NCBI RefSeq assembly: GCF_036237275.1 | Contig: NZ_CP108352.1 | Span: 4,402,001-4,466,000 of the forward strand | Reading direction: 5' to 3' | Origin: Streptomyces sp. NBC_01353 | GTDB lineage: Bacteria; Actinomycetota; Actinomycetes; Streptomycetales; Streptomycetaceae | DNA: 64,000 bases | In this document: positions 37,280 through 45,691 of the stretch, one piece after another | Position numbering within the stretch: position 1 is the stretch's first letter | Layout: every line of letters begins with the position of its first letter | The notes under the pieces: generated by a model | The model's database searches: none | What the model saw: the letters and a program-made list of their open reading frames with translations, nothing else | What the model was told of the DNA's origin: nothing | Translations under genes and position numbers: made by a program

Positions 37280-38628
37280 ACAGGCGCGTGAAGAGGCAGC
37301 ACGGGAGGATGCGGGCGGCCGGGTCCCTGGTCGCGGCGGCGGGTGCGGCGGCGGTGTTCACGGCCGCGGTGCTGCCGGGCGCGGCATGGGCGGCCGGCGA
37401 GGACCCGTACGCCTTCGACGGTGGCGCCACGCAGGTCAAGGGCGCCGCATCCAGCCTGGACGCCCAGCAGTTGAAGGCCGGTCAGAGCTACCGCGACAGC
37501 ATCAAGAAGGACGGCAAGCTCTACTACCGGGTCGATCTGGACGCGAAGCAGAACGCGTACGTGTCGGTCGTCGCCGTCCCCAAGGCCGGCGGCAAGGTGG
37601 AGTACGGCGACGGCATCAAGGTCAGCCTGCAGGACGGCTCCAACGCGCAGTGCGGCTACCAGGACGCGGCGTTCGGGTCCGCCGGGTTCACCCGGCCCAT
37701 CACCGCGTACGCCCACCGCACGATCGAGGCCGACAGTTCGACCTGTCAGCAGGCGGGCGCCTACTACGTGCTGGTCGAGCGGACCTCCAAGGCCGTCTCC
37801 ACGCCCGACGACTGGGCACTGGAGATCCGGTACCTCACCGAGCCCGGGGTGAAGCAGACCGGGCCCACCGAGCTGCCCGACAACTGGCCCTCCTCCTCGC
37901 CCCCGCCGCCCGCCGGCGGCCCGCAGAAGCGGCAGGGGGCCGCGGGCTTCCACGACGCCACCTCGCTGAAGCAGGGCGAGTGGCGTGCCGACATCAAGCC
38001 CGGGCAGACGCTCTTCTACCGGGTGCCCGTCGACTGGGGGCAGCAGCTCTTCGCCACCGCGGAGCTCGGCAGCAGCCCCTCGGGCGCCACGACGTACGTG
38101 AGCAACGCGCTGGTCCTGTCGCTCGACAACCCGGCCCGCGGCCATGTCGACGAGGACACCGTCAGCTACGACGGCAAGCAGGTGACGCTCGCGCTCGACC
38201 CGCACCGGCCGGTCGCGTTCGAGAACCGTTACTCCTCCAACAGCTACACGAACGCGTTGCGGTTCGCGGGCTGGTACTACCTGTCGGCCACGCTCAGCCC
38301 GGAGGTCGCCAAGGAGTACGGGGACAAGCCGGTGCCGCTGACCCTGCGGGTGAACGTCACCGGCACGGCGGAGGCGGGTCCCGCGTACGACGGGGACGCC
38401 GGCGCCTTCAAGGTCACCGACGACGACCGGGACGCGGCGGCCAGCGGTGCGAGCGGGCCGCAGGCGCAGAAGAGCGACAGCATGGCCCTGGTCGCGGCGG
38501 CCGGGATCGGCGCCGGAACCGTACTGATCGTCGGGCTCGGCCTGTGGACGCTCGCGGGACGGCGCCGGGCGGCGCGGGCGGCGCCGCAGGACGGGCCGCC
38601 GCAGTTCGGACCGCCGACGGCCTGGTAG
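37276..38628 (+). CDS. Secreted membrane-anchored protein, VWA-less paralogue of its neighbour
   Basis: A 450-residue protein. The signal peptide ends near AAWAAGEDP. The body matches the C-terminal part of the upstream VWA protein motif for motif: YYRVDLD, the STCQQAGAYYVLVERTSK region, GFHDATSLKQGEWRADIKPG, VPVDWGQQL, FENRYSSN and GWYYLSATL. It then has a Pro-rich linker, one C-terminal transmembrane helix (about 408-430) and a short tail. There is no VWA domain. GTG 37276 overlaps the VWA gene (GTGA) and has a GAGGAGAGG site, so the two are coupled. Function unknown. Confidence 0.78.
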   Translation: MNRRVKRQHGRMRAAGSLVAAAGAAAVFTAAVLPGAAWAAGEDPYAFDGGATQVKGAASSLDAQQLKAGQSYRDSIKKDGKLYYRVDLDAKQNAYVSVVAVPKAGGKVEYGDGIKVSLQDGSNAQCGYQDAAFGSAGFTRPITAYAHRTIEADSSTCQQAGAYYVLVERTSKAVSTPDDWALEIRYLTEPGVKQTGPTELPDNWPSSSPPPPAGGPQKRQGAAGFHDATSLKQGEWRADIKPGQTLFYRVPVDWGQQLFATAELGSSPSGATTYVSNALVLSLDNPARGHVDEDTVSYDGKQVTLALDPHRPVAFENRYSSNSYTNALRFAGWYYLSATLSPEVAKEYGDKPVPLTLRVNVTGTAEAGPAYDGDAGAFKVTDDDRDAAASGASGPQAQKSDSMALVAAAGIGAGTVLIVGLGLWTLAGRRRAARAAPQDGPPQFGPPTAW

Positions 38629-38655
38629 CGGGCAGGGGGCGGGCCCCCTGCCCGC
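38628..38655. terminator. Bidirectional terminator between convergent genes
   Basis: A perfect 12-bp inverted repeat GCGGGCAGGGGG / CCCCCTGCCCGC with a CGGG loop begins at the last base of the upstream stop codon and ends 27 bp from the kinase stop. Confidence 0.85.
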
Positions 38656-38682
38656 CGGGGCAGGGCCGTGCGGCCCGCCCGG

Positions 38683-40068
38683 TCAGGTCTGGGTGAGGGC
38701 CCAGATGCCGACGGCGAAGCAGATCAACGCGACGACGAGAACCGGGATCGCCACCTTCGGGGGCGGTCCCGGTCGCTTTGCCGGGGCCGGAGCCGGGGCC
38801 GAGGCCTGCGCCGGGGTGGCCGGAGCCGCCTGGGCGGGAACCTGATGGGCGTGAGCGGTGTATTGACGAGTGGAGGCTTGATCGAACGACACCGCGGCCG
38901 TCGGGGCCTGGGCGAAGTCCGGCGCGGCGGCGGGATGGGGGGAGGTCGTATGCGCGGAGGGGGCGGTGACCGGGGGCTGCGTGGGGGCGGCGACCGGCTG
39001 AGGGGGCGGGGACAGGTGGAAGCTGCCCGTCTCGGAGGGGCTCGGCATCGGCGCCGGCTGCTGTGGCTGGGCCTGTGCCTGTGCCTGTGCCTGTGCCTGC
39101 GGCTGTGGTTGTGCCTGCGGATGCGTAGGGGGCTGTACGGGTACGGAGGCGGGGGTGGCCGCGGGCTGGGCCGGGGCCTGAGCCTGGGTCTCCGGGCCGT
39201 TCGGGCCGAAACCGGCGGGCAGCGGGCCGATCTGGTCGAAGACCTCGACCGGCTCCTCGTCCGGGCGGGCCTCGGGCAGCATCTCGACCGCCGAGGTCAG
39301 CGCCTTGCGCACGCCCGTCGCCGTCTTGAAGCGGGCCTGTGGGTCCGGCTGGAGCAGGCCCGCGAGGACCTGCCACAGCGGCTCCGGAATGCCTTCCGGG
39401 GCTCCCGGGGTCCCGTGCGCCATGAAGTACTCGATCAGGGCACGGGAGTCGGGCTTCTGGCCCTGGAGCAGATAGAGCGCGACCAGACCGACCGCGAAGA
39501 GGTCGGCCGGGAAGTCCGGCTCCGCGCCCAGCATCTGCTCGGGAGCGAAATAACCGGGCGTCCCCACCACGTAGTTGGTCTCGGTCAGGCGGGGTTCGCC
39601 CTTGCGCATCGAGATGCCGAAATCGGACAGCCGCAGATGCGGCCGCCCGGTTCCGGTGACGTCGAGCAGGATGTTCGCCGGCTTGATGTCGCGGTGCACG
39701 ACCCCCTCCGCGTGCACCGCGGCAAGTCCGGAGAGCAGCTGGTCCAGCAGGGTGCAGACGAAGCGCGGCGGCAGCGGACCGTAGTCCCCGATGACGTGCG
39801 CCAGAGACCCGCCGGCCACCAGATCCATGGTGAACAGCACCTTGTCGTCGTCCGCGGCCCAGCTGGCCGGGGCGAGGACATGAGGGTGATCGATCCTGAG
39901 CGCCTGCTCCCGGACGAAGCGGAGCAGCGTGTGGGCGTCGCTCTGCTGGAGCACCTTGGCCGCCACATAGCGGCGGCGTCGATGGTCCCAGGCACGCCAC
40001 ACCGCGCCGACGCCACCGCGTCCGATCGGGTCGATCAGCTCGTACCGACCAGCGAAGACCTCACCCAT
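38683..40068 (-). CDS. Membrane serine/threonine protein kinase
   Basis: A 461-residue kinase with all catalytic motifs: GRGGVGAVW, Lys38 in VAAKVL, HRDIKPANILL (Asp127) and the DFG at 149-151, followed by VVGTPGYFAPEQ. After the kinase domain (about residues 8-265) comes a long Pro/Gln/Ala-rich linker, then one transmembrane helix at the extreme C-terminus (VAIPVLVVALICFAVGIWAL) with only three residues beyond it. There is no extracytoplasmic sensor domain, unlike PknB. It is transcribed 66 bp behind the HTH gene. Substrates are unknown. Confidence 0.88.
   Translation of the reverse strand: MGEVFAGRYELIDPIGRGGVGAVWRAWDHRRRRYVAAKVLQQSDAHTLLRFVREQALRIDHPHVLAPASWAADDDKVLFTMDLVAGGSLAHVIGDYGPLPPRFVCTLLDQLLSGLAAVHAEGVVHRDIKPANILLDVTGTGRPHLRLSDFGISMRKGEPRLTETNYVVGTPGYFAPEQMLGAEPDFPADLFAVGLVALYLLQGQKPDSRALIEYFMAHGTPGAPEGIPEPLWQVLAGLLQPDPQARFKTATGVRKALTSAVEMLPEARPDEEPVEVFDQIGPLPAGFGPNGPETQAQAPAQPAATPASVPVQPPTHPQAQPQPQAQAQAQAQAQPQQPAPMPSPSETGSFHLSPPPQPVAAPTQPPVTAPSAHTTSPHPAAAPDFAQAPTAAVSFDQASTRQYTAHAHQVPAQAAPATPAQASAPAPAPAKRPGPPPKVAIPVLVVALICFAVGIWALTQT
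39071..39118. repeat. Hexanucleotide repeat in the kinase linker
   Basis: Four perfect GCCTGT units and four degenerate ones run in series and encode an alternating Gln-Ala stretch on the minus strand. The unit is in frame, so length changes would not break the protein. Confidence 0.8.
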
Positions 40069-40134
40069 TGCGCTGCGCCCGCTCCCCGTCGTGCCGTCTC
40101 GTTCTGCCGGGTGTGCCGAACCGGCTGCTCTACG

Positions 40135-40683
40135 TCAGTTCTGGTGCGACTCGTAGTGCGCGACCGCGTCCGCGGTGCGCCCTGCGCCGTACACCCGGAG
40201 GAACTCTGCCAGTTCCGGGTGGGCCGGGGCGAGGGAGTCCGCCGCATCGATGATGTCGCCGGCCGCCGCGACCGAGCGCAGCAGCGACTGGATCTCGCGG
40301 ACCACGCGGCGCACGGTCGGCGCGCCCGAGCTGGTCGTGGTCTGGCTGGTGCCGGTCAGCACGGAGCCGCCCTGTGACTTCTTGATCTCGTCCATGCGGT
40401 CGGTGGCCTCGGCCGCGCTGACGCTGCCGTCCGCGACCAGCCCGGCGAGCTCCTGAAGGGCCTGGACACGCTGCACGACGGCCGGGTTGCCGATCTTGGC
40501 CCGCTGGCCGCTCATCAGCTGGGAGAGCATGGGCGCCGAAAGACCGAGCACGGCCGCGAGCCTTGCCTGATTGAGCCCGAGATCGTCGATCAGGCGACGG
40601 AAGAGCGCCCCCAGTGGCTCTCCGTACCAACTGCGCTGAAGCTCTCTGGCTCTTGCCGTGGCTTCCTGCTGCGCTGTGTCCAT
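40135..40683 (-). CDS. Helix-turn-helix DNA-binding protein (XRE-like)
   Basis: A 182-residue protein. The HTH is near residues 20-75 (LFRRLIDDLGLNQARLAAVL, GLSAPMLSQLMSGQRAKIGN). A Ser/Thr-rich middle and an Ala-rich helical C-terminus (HPELAEFLRVYGAGRTADAV) follow. ATG 40683 has a GGGGAG site; an in-frame start 16 codons earlier has none. It lies upstream of the kinase gene in the same direction and is probably cotranscribed, so it could be a substrate or regulator of the kinase (inference). Confidence 0.78.
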   Translation of the reverse strand: MDTAQQEATARARELQRSWYGEPLGALFRRLIDDLGLNQARLAAVLGLSAPMLSQLMSGQRAKIGNPAVVQRVQALQELAGLVADGSVSAAEATDRMDEIKKSQGGSVLTGTSQTTTSSGAPTVRRVVREIQSLLRSVAAAGDIIDAADSLAPAHPELAEFLRVYGAGRTADAVAHYESHQN

Positions 40684-40812
40684 TGCTTCTCCCCATCCCT
40701 GCGGTTCGCCACTGCGAACCTCGATCAGCATCTTACGGAGCGTGGTCGCCGACGGGGAGTCCCAATCCTTTTGCGGGAAAGAGGGGGTGACCCGGTACTC
40801 TGTTCTCGTTCC

Positions 40813-40885
40813 GGGGCCTTAGCTCAGTTGGTAGAGCGCTGTCTTTGCATGGCAGATGTCAGGGGTTCGACTCCCCTAGGCTCCA
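40813..40885 (+). tRNA. tRNA-Ala (anticodon TGC)
   Basis: A 73-nt cloverleaf with acceptor GGGGCCT/AGGCTCC, anticodon loop TTTGCAT (anticodon TGC) and T-arm GGGTTCGACTCCC. CCA is not encoded. A candidate promoter lies just upstream with TTGCGG at 40771 and TACTCT at 40796 (19-nt spacer). Confidence 0.98.
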
Positions 40886-40893
40886 CCGGAATG

Positions 40894-40936
40894 GACCCCT
40901 CTGATCTGCGGAAACGCGGTCGGAGGGGTCTTTTTT
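40894..40936 (+). terminator. Terminator after tRNA-Ala
   Basis: GACCCCTC / GAGGGGTC arms close a GC-rich loop that itself can pair, and TTTTTT (40931-40936) follows directly. Confidence 0.9.
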
Positions 40937-40943
40937 CGTCCCG

Positions 40944-41205
40944 GCCTACGGCTTCGCCCTCGCCCCGGCCGGCCGGATGGGCCAGTACCAGGGCTTCTAC
41001 GGCACCGGTGTCCCGGTCGCACGGACGCTGGGACCGCTGCTCGTCACCACGCTCCTGGTGACCTGAGGCGTGCCCGGCCGGCTGGTCCTCGGCGGGATCT
41101 TCCTGGCCGCCTCGGTGGCGACGACGCCCGCGGTCCGGTGGGCCGAGAAGGCGCGCGCAGGCGGCCGCCACCGACGAGGCCACGGAGCTCGTCGGCGCCC
41201 ACTGA
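40944..41205 (+). pseudogene. Remnant of an MFS transporter gene (C-terminal end)
   Basis: Translation from 40944 gives AYGFALAPAGRMGQYQGFYG and then VARTLGPLLVTTLLVT, typical of the late membrane segments of an MFS exporter. An in-frame TGA (41064-41066) stands where relatives usually carry Trp (VTWG). The frame then continues (GVPGRLVLGGIFLAASVAT, AVRWAEKARA) and slips by one base near 41155 into AAATDEATELVGAH and a stop. There is no N-terminal part and no promoter. The remainder of the 40886-41350 gap shows nothing else. Confidence 0.72.
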
Positions 41206-41350
41206 GCCGTACGGGTGGTGTTCATCGGAAGAACTGCGCGGTGACGGCGTCGCTCCGAGAAATCGAGGCGCCCGTCCACATCATGAGGAAGGTACGAAAA
41301 GCGCGCAAATCGAAATGCACCATCCGAGAACGTCACGAAAGCGAGGGGCC

Positions 41351-41719
41351 ATGGCCACCGCCAAGGTCAAGCAGTTCTGGACCGCCTTCATCTCCGTACT
41401 CTTCGCCCTGCTCGCCTCCGTCGGCCTGGCGTCCACCGCCACCGCCGTACAGGCTCCCGCCGTCCAGCAGCCGGAGGAGCCGGCCTCGGCCGCCACCGCC
41501 GCTGCGCGCACGCAGGCCGTCGTACCGGCACAGCGGGCGGCGCATCAGTGGCCCGGGGTCCGCGACCGCTCCCTGCCGCCCACCATCAAGCAGCGCATCG
41601 GCGCAGAGGCGCACAACTCCTCGCCCTCCGTCCGCCACCTGCCCGCCGGCGCCCCGGACGAGTCCGTTCTCGCGGACCAGACGGAGCTGACGGACATCGC
41701 GCTCGCCGCGAAGGCGTAG
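41351..41719 (+). CDS. Small secreted protein, DUF6344-like
   Basis: A 122-residue protein with a signal peptide (AFISVLFALLASVGLASTATA, cleavage near residue 32). An Ala/Gln/Pro-rich mature part of about 90 residues with LPPTIKQRIGAEAH follows. There is no catalytic motif or cysteine. It resembles the streptomycete DUF6344 family, a name given from memory of the N-terminal pattern. ATG 41351 has a GAGGGG site. Function unknown. Confidence 0.62.
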   Translation: MATAKVKQFWTAFISVLFALLASVGLASTATAVQAPAVQQPEEPASAATAAARTQAVVPAQRAAHQWPGVRDRSLPPTIKQRIGAEAHNSSPSVRHLPAGAPDESVLADQTELTDIALAAKA

Positions 41720-41782
41720 GGCGCAGGGAGTTCGTGCTCCCCGTGCCCCACGACACACGCGAAACGCGGAGGCAGCCCGCGG

Positions 41783-42529
41783 TCAGCGACGCTCGTCGCG
41801 ATCCGTATCGGTATCGGTTTCTGCCTCCTTGGCCTCCACCTCGGGATCGAGAGCTCCACTGCCGTCGACGGACGACAGCGGCGACGTACGGGACGACGGT
41901 TCCGACGCCTCCTCATCGACCTCGGTAGGAGCGGGCGGTTCCACCAGCCAGTCCGGGTTGGCCTGCTTGTCCCACCACTTCCAGGCGGCGAAGGCGCCGC
42001 CGAGCAGCACGCCGAGGGCCGCGAGCCCGATGGCGACGCGTCCGGCCTTGGCCCGACGCTCGTGCTTCCTCACGATCTTCCGAATCTCCTTCGGTGTCAC
42101 CTGTCCGCGTAGCGCGGCCCAGGCGGCCACCGAACGCGACCCAGCCTCATCGAGGGCGGGACCGGTCGCGGCGACCGCGCTCTCGACACGCGGAACGGTG
42201 TAGTCGGCCGCCTGACGGGCGGCCTTGCGGGTGACGCTCGCGGCGCGTTGCGCGGCCTCGTCCACCCGCGGCGGTACATGGGGTGCGACATGGCACTTGT
42301 ACTGCACACGAGCTTGCTTACGGGCCTGCTGAGCGGCCTTAGAGACTTTCGGCGCGAGCCGGACGCGCGCCTCGTGCGCATAGAGCGCGGCGTGGTCCTT
42401 GGCCGTGCCGGCGTACTGCGAGGCCTGGTCCTTGGCCGTGCTCGCATAGGGCGCCACCACTTCCGCGGCGTGCAGCACGCTGTCCTTGGCCGAATCGGTC
42501 GCGGCGCGCACGCTGTCCATCCGGGTCAC
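41783..42529 (-). CDS. DUF5324 family protein
   Basis: A 248-residue protein. The family start is MTRMDSVRAATDSAKDSVLH, followed by Ala/Tyr-rich heptad-like repeats (YAGTAKDHAALYAHEARVRL) that predict long amphipathic helices (about residues 15-140). One transmembrane helix (VAIGLAALGVLLGGAFAAWK, about 175-194) and an acidic Asp/Glu-rich tail follow. Function unknown. GTG 42529 is preceded by a perfect AGGAGG. It is divergent from the cyclophilin gene. Confidence 0.8.
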   Translation of the reverse strand: MTRMDSVRAATDSAKDSVLHAAEVVAPYASTAKDQASQYAGTAKDHAALYAHEARVRLAPKVSKAAQQARKQARVQYKCHVAPHVPPRVDEAAQRAASVTRKAARQAADYTVPRVESAVAATGPALDEAGSRSVAAWAALRGQVTPKEIRKIVRKHERRAKAGRVAIGLAALGVLLGGAFAAWKWWDKQANPDWLVEPPAPTEVDEEASEPSSRTSPLSSVDGSGALDPEVEAKEAETDTDTDRDERR

Positions 42530-42697
42530 GGGATCCTCCTCCTCGGTGGCGGTGTCGGTTTTTCGCCTTTCCACCCATTTCGAAATCATGCCTGCCCGAT
42601 CGCGGTCCGGCATGTGGGGCGGGCATCCGGGGCATCCCCCTGTCTCTTCCGTGCGAGGATGCGATGCGCGTCAGTGGAGACTTACGGAAGGCGGACC

Positions 42698-43225
42698 GTG
42701 GCCGAGCAGCTCTACGCCACTCTCAAGACCAACCTGGGCGACATCGAGATTCGGCTGCTGCCGAACCACGCCCCGAAGACGGTCAGAAACTTCACCGAAC
42801 TCGCCAAGGGCGAGCGGGAGTGGACGCACCCGGCCACCGGCAACGTCGCCGCGGACCGCCTGTACGACGGCACCGTCTTCCACCGGGTCATCGAGGGCTT
42901 CATGATCCAGGGCGGCGATCCGCTGGGGAACGGCACGGGCGGACCGGGGTACGAGTTCGCCGACGAGTTCCACCCGGAGCTCTTCTTCGACCGCCCCTAT
43001 CTGCTGGCGATGGCCAACGCGGGCCCGGGCACGAACGGCTCGCAGTTCTTCATCACGGTCGGGGCCACGACCTGGCTGAACCGCAAGCACACCATCTTCG
43101 GCGAGGTCGTCGGCGCGGCGAGCAGGAAGGTCGTCGACACGATCGCCGCGACGCCGGTCAACGCCAACACCAAGCGCCCCCTCGACGACGTGGTCCTGGA
43201 GTCCGTCGTCATCGAGACGCGCTGA
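42698..43225 (+). CDS. Peptidyl-prolyl cis-trans isomerase (cyclophilin)
   Basis: A 175-residue cytoplasmic cyclophilin that catalyses proline isomerisation. Active-site motifs are FHRVIEGFMIQGGDP (catalytic Arg), NGSQFFIT and WLNRKHTIFGEV. There is no signal peptide. GTG 42698 has a GGAAGG site. It lies upstream of the rhomboid gene in the same direction, as PpiA does near the origin in mycobacteria (Rv0009 next to Rv0110-type genes is not implied). Proline rotamase activity is secure; clients are unknown. Confidence 0.93.
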   Translation: MAEQLYATLKTNLGDIEIRLLPNHAPKTVRNFTELAKGEREWTHPATGNVAADRLYDGTVFHRVIEGFMIQGGDPLGNGTGGPGYEFADEFHPELFFDRPYLLAMANAGPGTNGSQFFITVGATTWLNRKHTIFGEVVGAASRKVVDTIAATPVNANTKRPLDDVVLESVVIETR

Positions 43226-43349
43226 CCGGGGGGACACGCTGACCGGACAGCCGGTCGGCCCTCCCGCCAGGGAACCTTTCCGCCCCGCTCATCCGTATCA
43301 GGAGGGCGGGGCGCTGCCTCGTCGCCCCATCTCCTCGGGAGGGATCTCC

Positions 43350-44216
43350 ATGGAGCCGCAGTCCGGCCTGCCGCGCTGTTACCGCCACCCGGACGTCGAG
43401 ACAGGCATCCGCTGCACCCGCTGTGAGAAGCCGATCTGCCCGCAGTGCATGGTCTCCGCCTCCGTCGGCTTCCAGTGCCCGGACTGCGTACGCAACGGCT
43501 CCGGCACGGGCCACGCCCCCGACGCCAACCAGCCCCGTACGCTCGCCGGCGGCCGGGTGGCGTCCGACGGGCGCCTGGTCACCAAGATCCTCATCGCGAT
43601 CAACCTCGCCCTCTTCATCGCCGTCCAGGTGGCCGGAGACCGGGTCGTGGACGAGCTGGCGCTGATCGGCTACGCCTTCAGCCCGTCGCTCGCCGAGGTG
43701 GTCGGGGTCGCGGACGGCGAGTGGTATCGCTTGATCACCTCGACGGCTCTCCACCAGGAGGTCGCGCACTTCGTCTTCAACATGCTGGGGCTGTGGGTCA
43801 TCGGCGGGATCGTGGAGCCGGAGCTCGGCCGGATCCGCTACGCCACGCTCTGTCTGCTCTCCGGACTCTCCGGCTCCGCGCTCGCCTTTCTGCTCTCCCC
43901 GGCGAACCAGCCCTCGCTGGGCGCCTCGGGCATCGTCTTCGGCCTGATCGGTGCCTGGGCGGTGCTCACCCGTCGCCAGCGGCTGGACATGCGGCCGGTG
44001 ATCCTCTTCGTGGGCCTTTCGCTGCTGCTGACCTTCACCCGCCCCGGAATCTCCTGGGAGGCGCACATCGGCGGCCTCGTCGGCGGCGCCCTGGTCGCCT
44101 ACGGACTGCTGCACGCGCCGAGGGCCCGGCGGAACGTCGTCCAGTACACGGCCTGTGCACTGGTGCTCCTCATCGACCTGGGTATGGTCCTCGCCCGCTC
44201 GGCCACGCTCACCTGA
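43350..44216 (+). CDS. Rhomboid family intramembrane serine protease
   Basis: A 288-residue membrane protease. An N-terminal cysteine-rich zinc-finger-like segment (CYRHPDVETGIRCTRCEKPI, then CPQCM and CPDC, residues 10-46) precedes six to seven transmembrane helices. The catalytic serine is Ser193 in LGASGIVFG, the histidine is His239 in SWEAHIGGLVGG, and the oxyanion Asn is in HFVFNMLG. Substrates are unknown. ATG 43350 follows GGGAGGGA. It is convergent with crgA. Confidence 0.9.
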   Translation: MEPQSGLPRCYRHPDVETGIRCTRCEKPICPQCMVSASVGFQCPDCVRNGSGTGHAPDANQPRTLAGGRVASDGRLVTKILIAINLALFIAVQVAGDRVVDELALIGYAFSPSLAEVVGVADGEWYRLITSTALHQEVAHFVFNMLGLWVIGGIVEPELGRIRYATLCLLSGLSGSALAFLLSPANQPSLGASGIVFGLIGAWAVLTRRQRLDMRPVILFVGLSLLLTFTRPGISWEAHIGGLVGGALVAYGLLHAPRARRNVVQYTACALVLLIDLGMVLARSATLT

Positions 44217-44227
44217 GCGACGGGGGC

Positions 44228-44463
44228 TGTGGACGAGCTTCCCGAAAAGCTTTCCCCAGAGTTATCCACAGCGAGTGGTGGATCTTGTGCATCTGGTGGA
44301 GAACGACTGCGCCCCTCACTCCTGAGCTGGGCTTTTCCAGCGGGAGTGAGGGGCGGGGTGCGCTTCCGGCAGGGGCGCCGCAGTCACACCGGCGTCAACC
44401 TGCCCTGGAGTTATCCACAGATCTTCGTAAGTTATCCAGTGCTGTGCACAACGCTGTGGATAA
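44228..44463. promoter_or_regulatory. Cluster of six DnaA boxes outside oriC
   Basis: Boxes are at 44228-44236 (minus, TCGTCCACA), 44262-44270 (TTATCCACA), 44411-44419 (TTATCCACA), 44432-44440 (TTATCCAGT), 44443-44451 (minus, TTGTGCACA) and 44455-44463 (minus, TTATCCACA). They occupy the rhomboid-crgA spacer about 20 kb from oriC. Three are the exact E. coli-type sequence, all usable by Streptomyces DnaA. Such satellite clusters titrate DnaA in S. coelicolor. Confidence 0.85.
44310..44355. terminator. Bidirectional terminator between the rhomboid gene and crgA
   Basis: A 13-bp inverted repeat CGCCCCTCACTCC / GGAGTGAGGGGCG has an inner GCTGG/CCAGC stem. It lies in the middle of the DnaA-box cluster, between convergent genes. 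Confidence 0.82.
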
Positions 44464-44500
44464 GTTCAGGGCAAGGCTTGACGGGCAGAGCGGGGAGAAG

Positions 44501-44755
44501 CTACTTCCACTGCGTGGAGACGCCGAACCCGGCCGCGATGAAGCCGAAGCCCACCACGATGTTCCAGTTGTTGATGGACTTCACCGGCAGCGTGCCGTCG
44601 GTGACGTAGAAGACGACGATCCACACCAGCCCGATCGCGAACAGTGCCAGCATCACGGGAGCCACCCAGCTGCGGTTGGTCAGCTTGATGTTGGTGGCCT
44701 GCTTGGCGGGCGGGGGCGTGAAGTCGGCCTTCTTGCGGATACGTGACTTCGGCAC
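44501..44755 (-). CDS. crgA: Cell division protein CrgA
   Basis: An 84-residue membrane protein that controls FtsZ-ring formation and septation in aerial hyphae. A basic N-terminus ([18 protein letters not shown]) leads to two transmembrane helices (about residues 32-50 and 66-82) with the family segment [20 protein letters not shown]. Length matches S. coelicolor CrgA. GTG 44755 has an AGGAGAG site. The crgA-DUF881-sortase-pabA neighbourhood is conserved in actinobacteria. Confidence 0.95.
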   Translation of the reverse strand: MPKSRIRKKADFTPPPAKQATNIKLTNRSWVAPVMLALFAIGLVWIVVFYVTDGTLPVKSINNWNIVVGFGFIAAGFGVSTQWK

Positions 44756-44904
44756 GAGGGACTCTCCTGTCGATGCGCTGCGTGACCGCGCAGGGAACTG
44801 TGGCTGGCGCCGGGGCGGGACGACTGTGACGTAGGAGGACCACTGCGTCCCCCGGGCGTCCGTTAGCGTAGTGGTTCCGCGGCACCGAAGGGGATCAGGG
44901 TACG

Positions 44905-45672
44905 TTGAGCAATTCCGCCGACACATCCCCCGGGCCGGGCCGAACCGCTGGGTGGCGCCCCGTCCGGGTGCTGACCGCTGCCGTCTTCGCCCTCGCCGGA
45001 CTGATCTTCGTGACCAGTTTCAACACCGCGAAGGGCACCAACATCCGGACGGACGCCTCCCTGCTGAGGCTCTCCGACCTGATCGAGGAGCGCAGCCACA
45101 AGAACGCCGGCCTGGACGAGTCCACCGCCACCCTGCGCGGGCAGGTCGACGCCCTCGCCGCCCGCGACGACGGCTCCACCAGCGCCGAGGACGCCAAGCT
45201 GCGCGCCCTGGAGACGGCCGCCGGGACCGCCGAGATCTCGGGGCCCGGCCTGACCGTCACCCTCAACGACGCCCCGCCGAACGCCCAGGCCGCCCCCGGC
45301 TACCCCGAACCGCAGGCCAACGACCTCGTCATCCACCAGCAGGACCTCCAGGCCGTCGTCAACGCCCTGTGGAAGGGCGGCGCCCGGGGTATCCAGGTGA
45401 TGGACCAGCGGCTCATCTCCACCAGCGCCGTGCGCTGCGTGGGCAACACCCTGATCCTCCAGGGCCGCGTCTACTCACCCCCGTACAAGATCACCGCTGT
45501 GGGCGACCGGGGGAAGCTGACCACGGCGCTCGCCGACGCGCCCGCCGTCCAGAACTACCAGCTGTACGTGAAGGCGTACGGGCTCGGCTGGAAAGTGAAC
45601 GAGCACAGGGCGGTGACTCTTCCCGGCTACTCCGGCACAGTGGATCTCCACTACGCGAAGCCTGTGAGCTGA
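44905..45672 (+). CDS. DUF881 family protein
   Basis: A 255-residue membrane-anchored protein. The N-terminal helix ([18 protein letters not shown], about residues 22-40) is followed by a coiled-coil-like region ([20 protein letters not shown]) and the DUF881 domain ([54 protein letters not shown]). Homologues (Rv0012; YlxW/YlxX in firmicutes) accompany division genes, but no activity is established. The TTG start at 44905 has a GGGG-type site. It is divergent from crgA and upstream of the first sortase. Confidence 0.85.
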   Translation: MSNSADTSPGPGRTAGWRPVRVLTAAVFALAGLIFVTSFNTAKGTNIRTDASLLRLSDLIEERSHKNAGLDESTATLRGQVDALAARDDGSTSAEDAKLRALETAAGTAEISGPGLTVTLNDAPPNAQAAPGYPEPQANDLVIHQQDLQAVVNALWKGGARGIQVMDQRLISTSAVRCVGNTLILQGRVYSPPYKITAVGDRGKLTTALADAPAVQNYQLYVKAYGLGWKVNEHRAVTLPGYSGTVDLHYAKPVS

Positions 45673-45691
45673 CTGCGGGGAGGCCCGGCCG

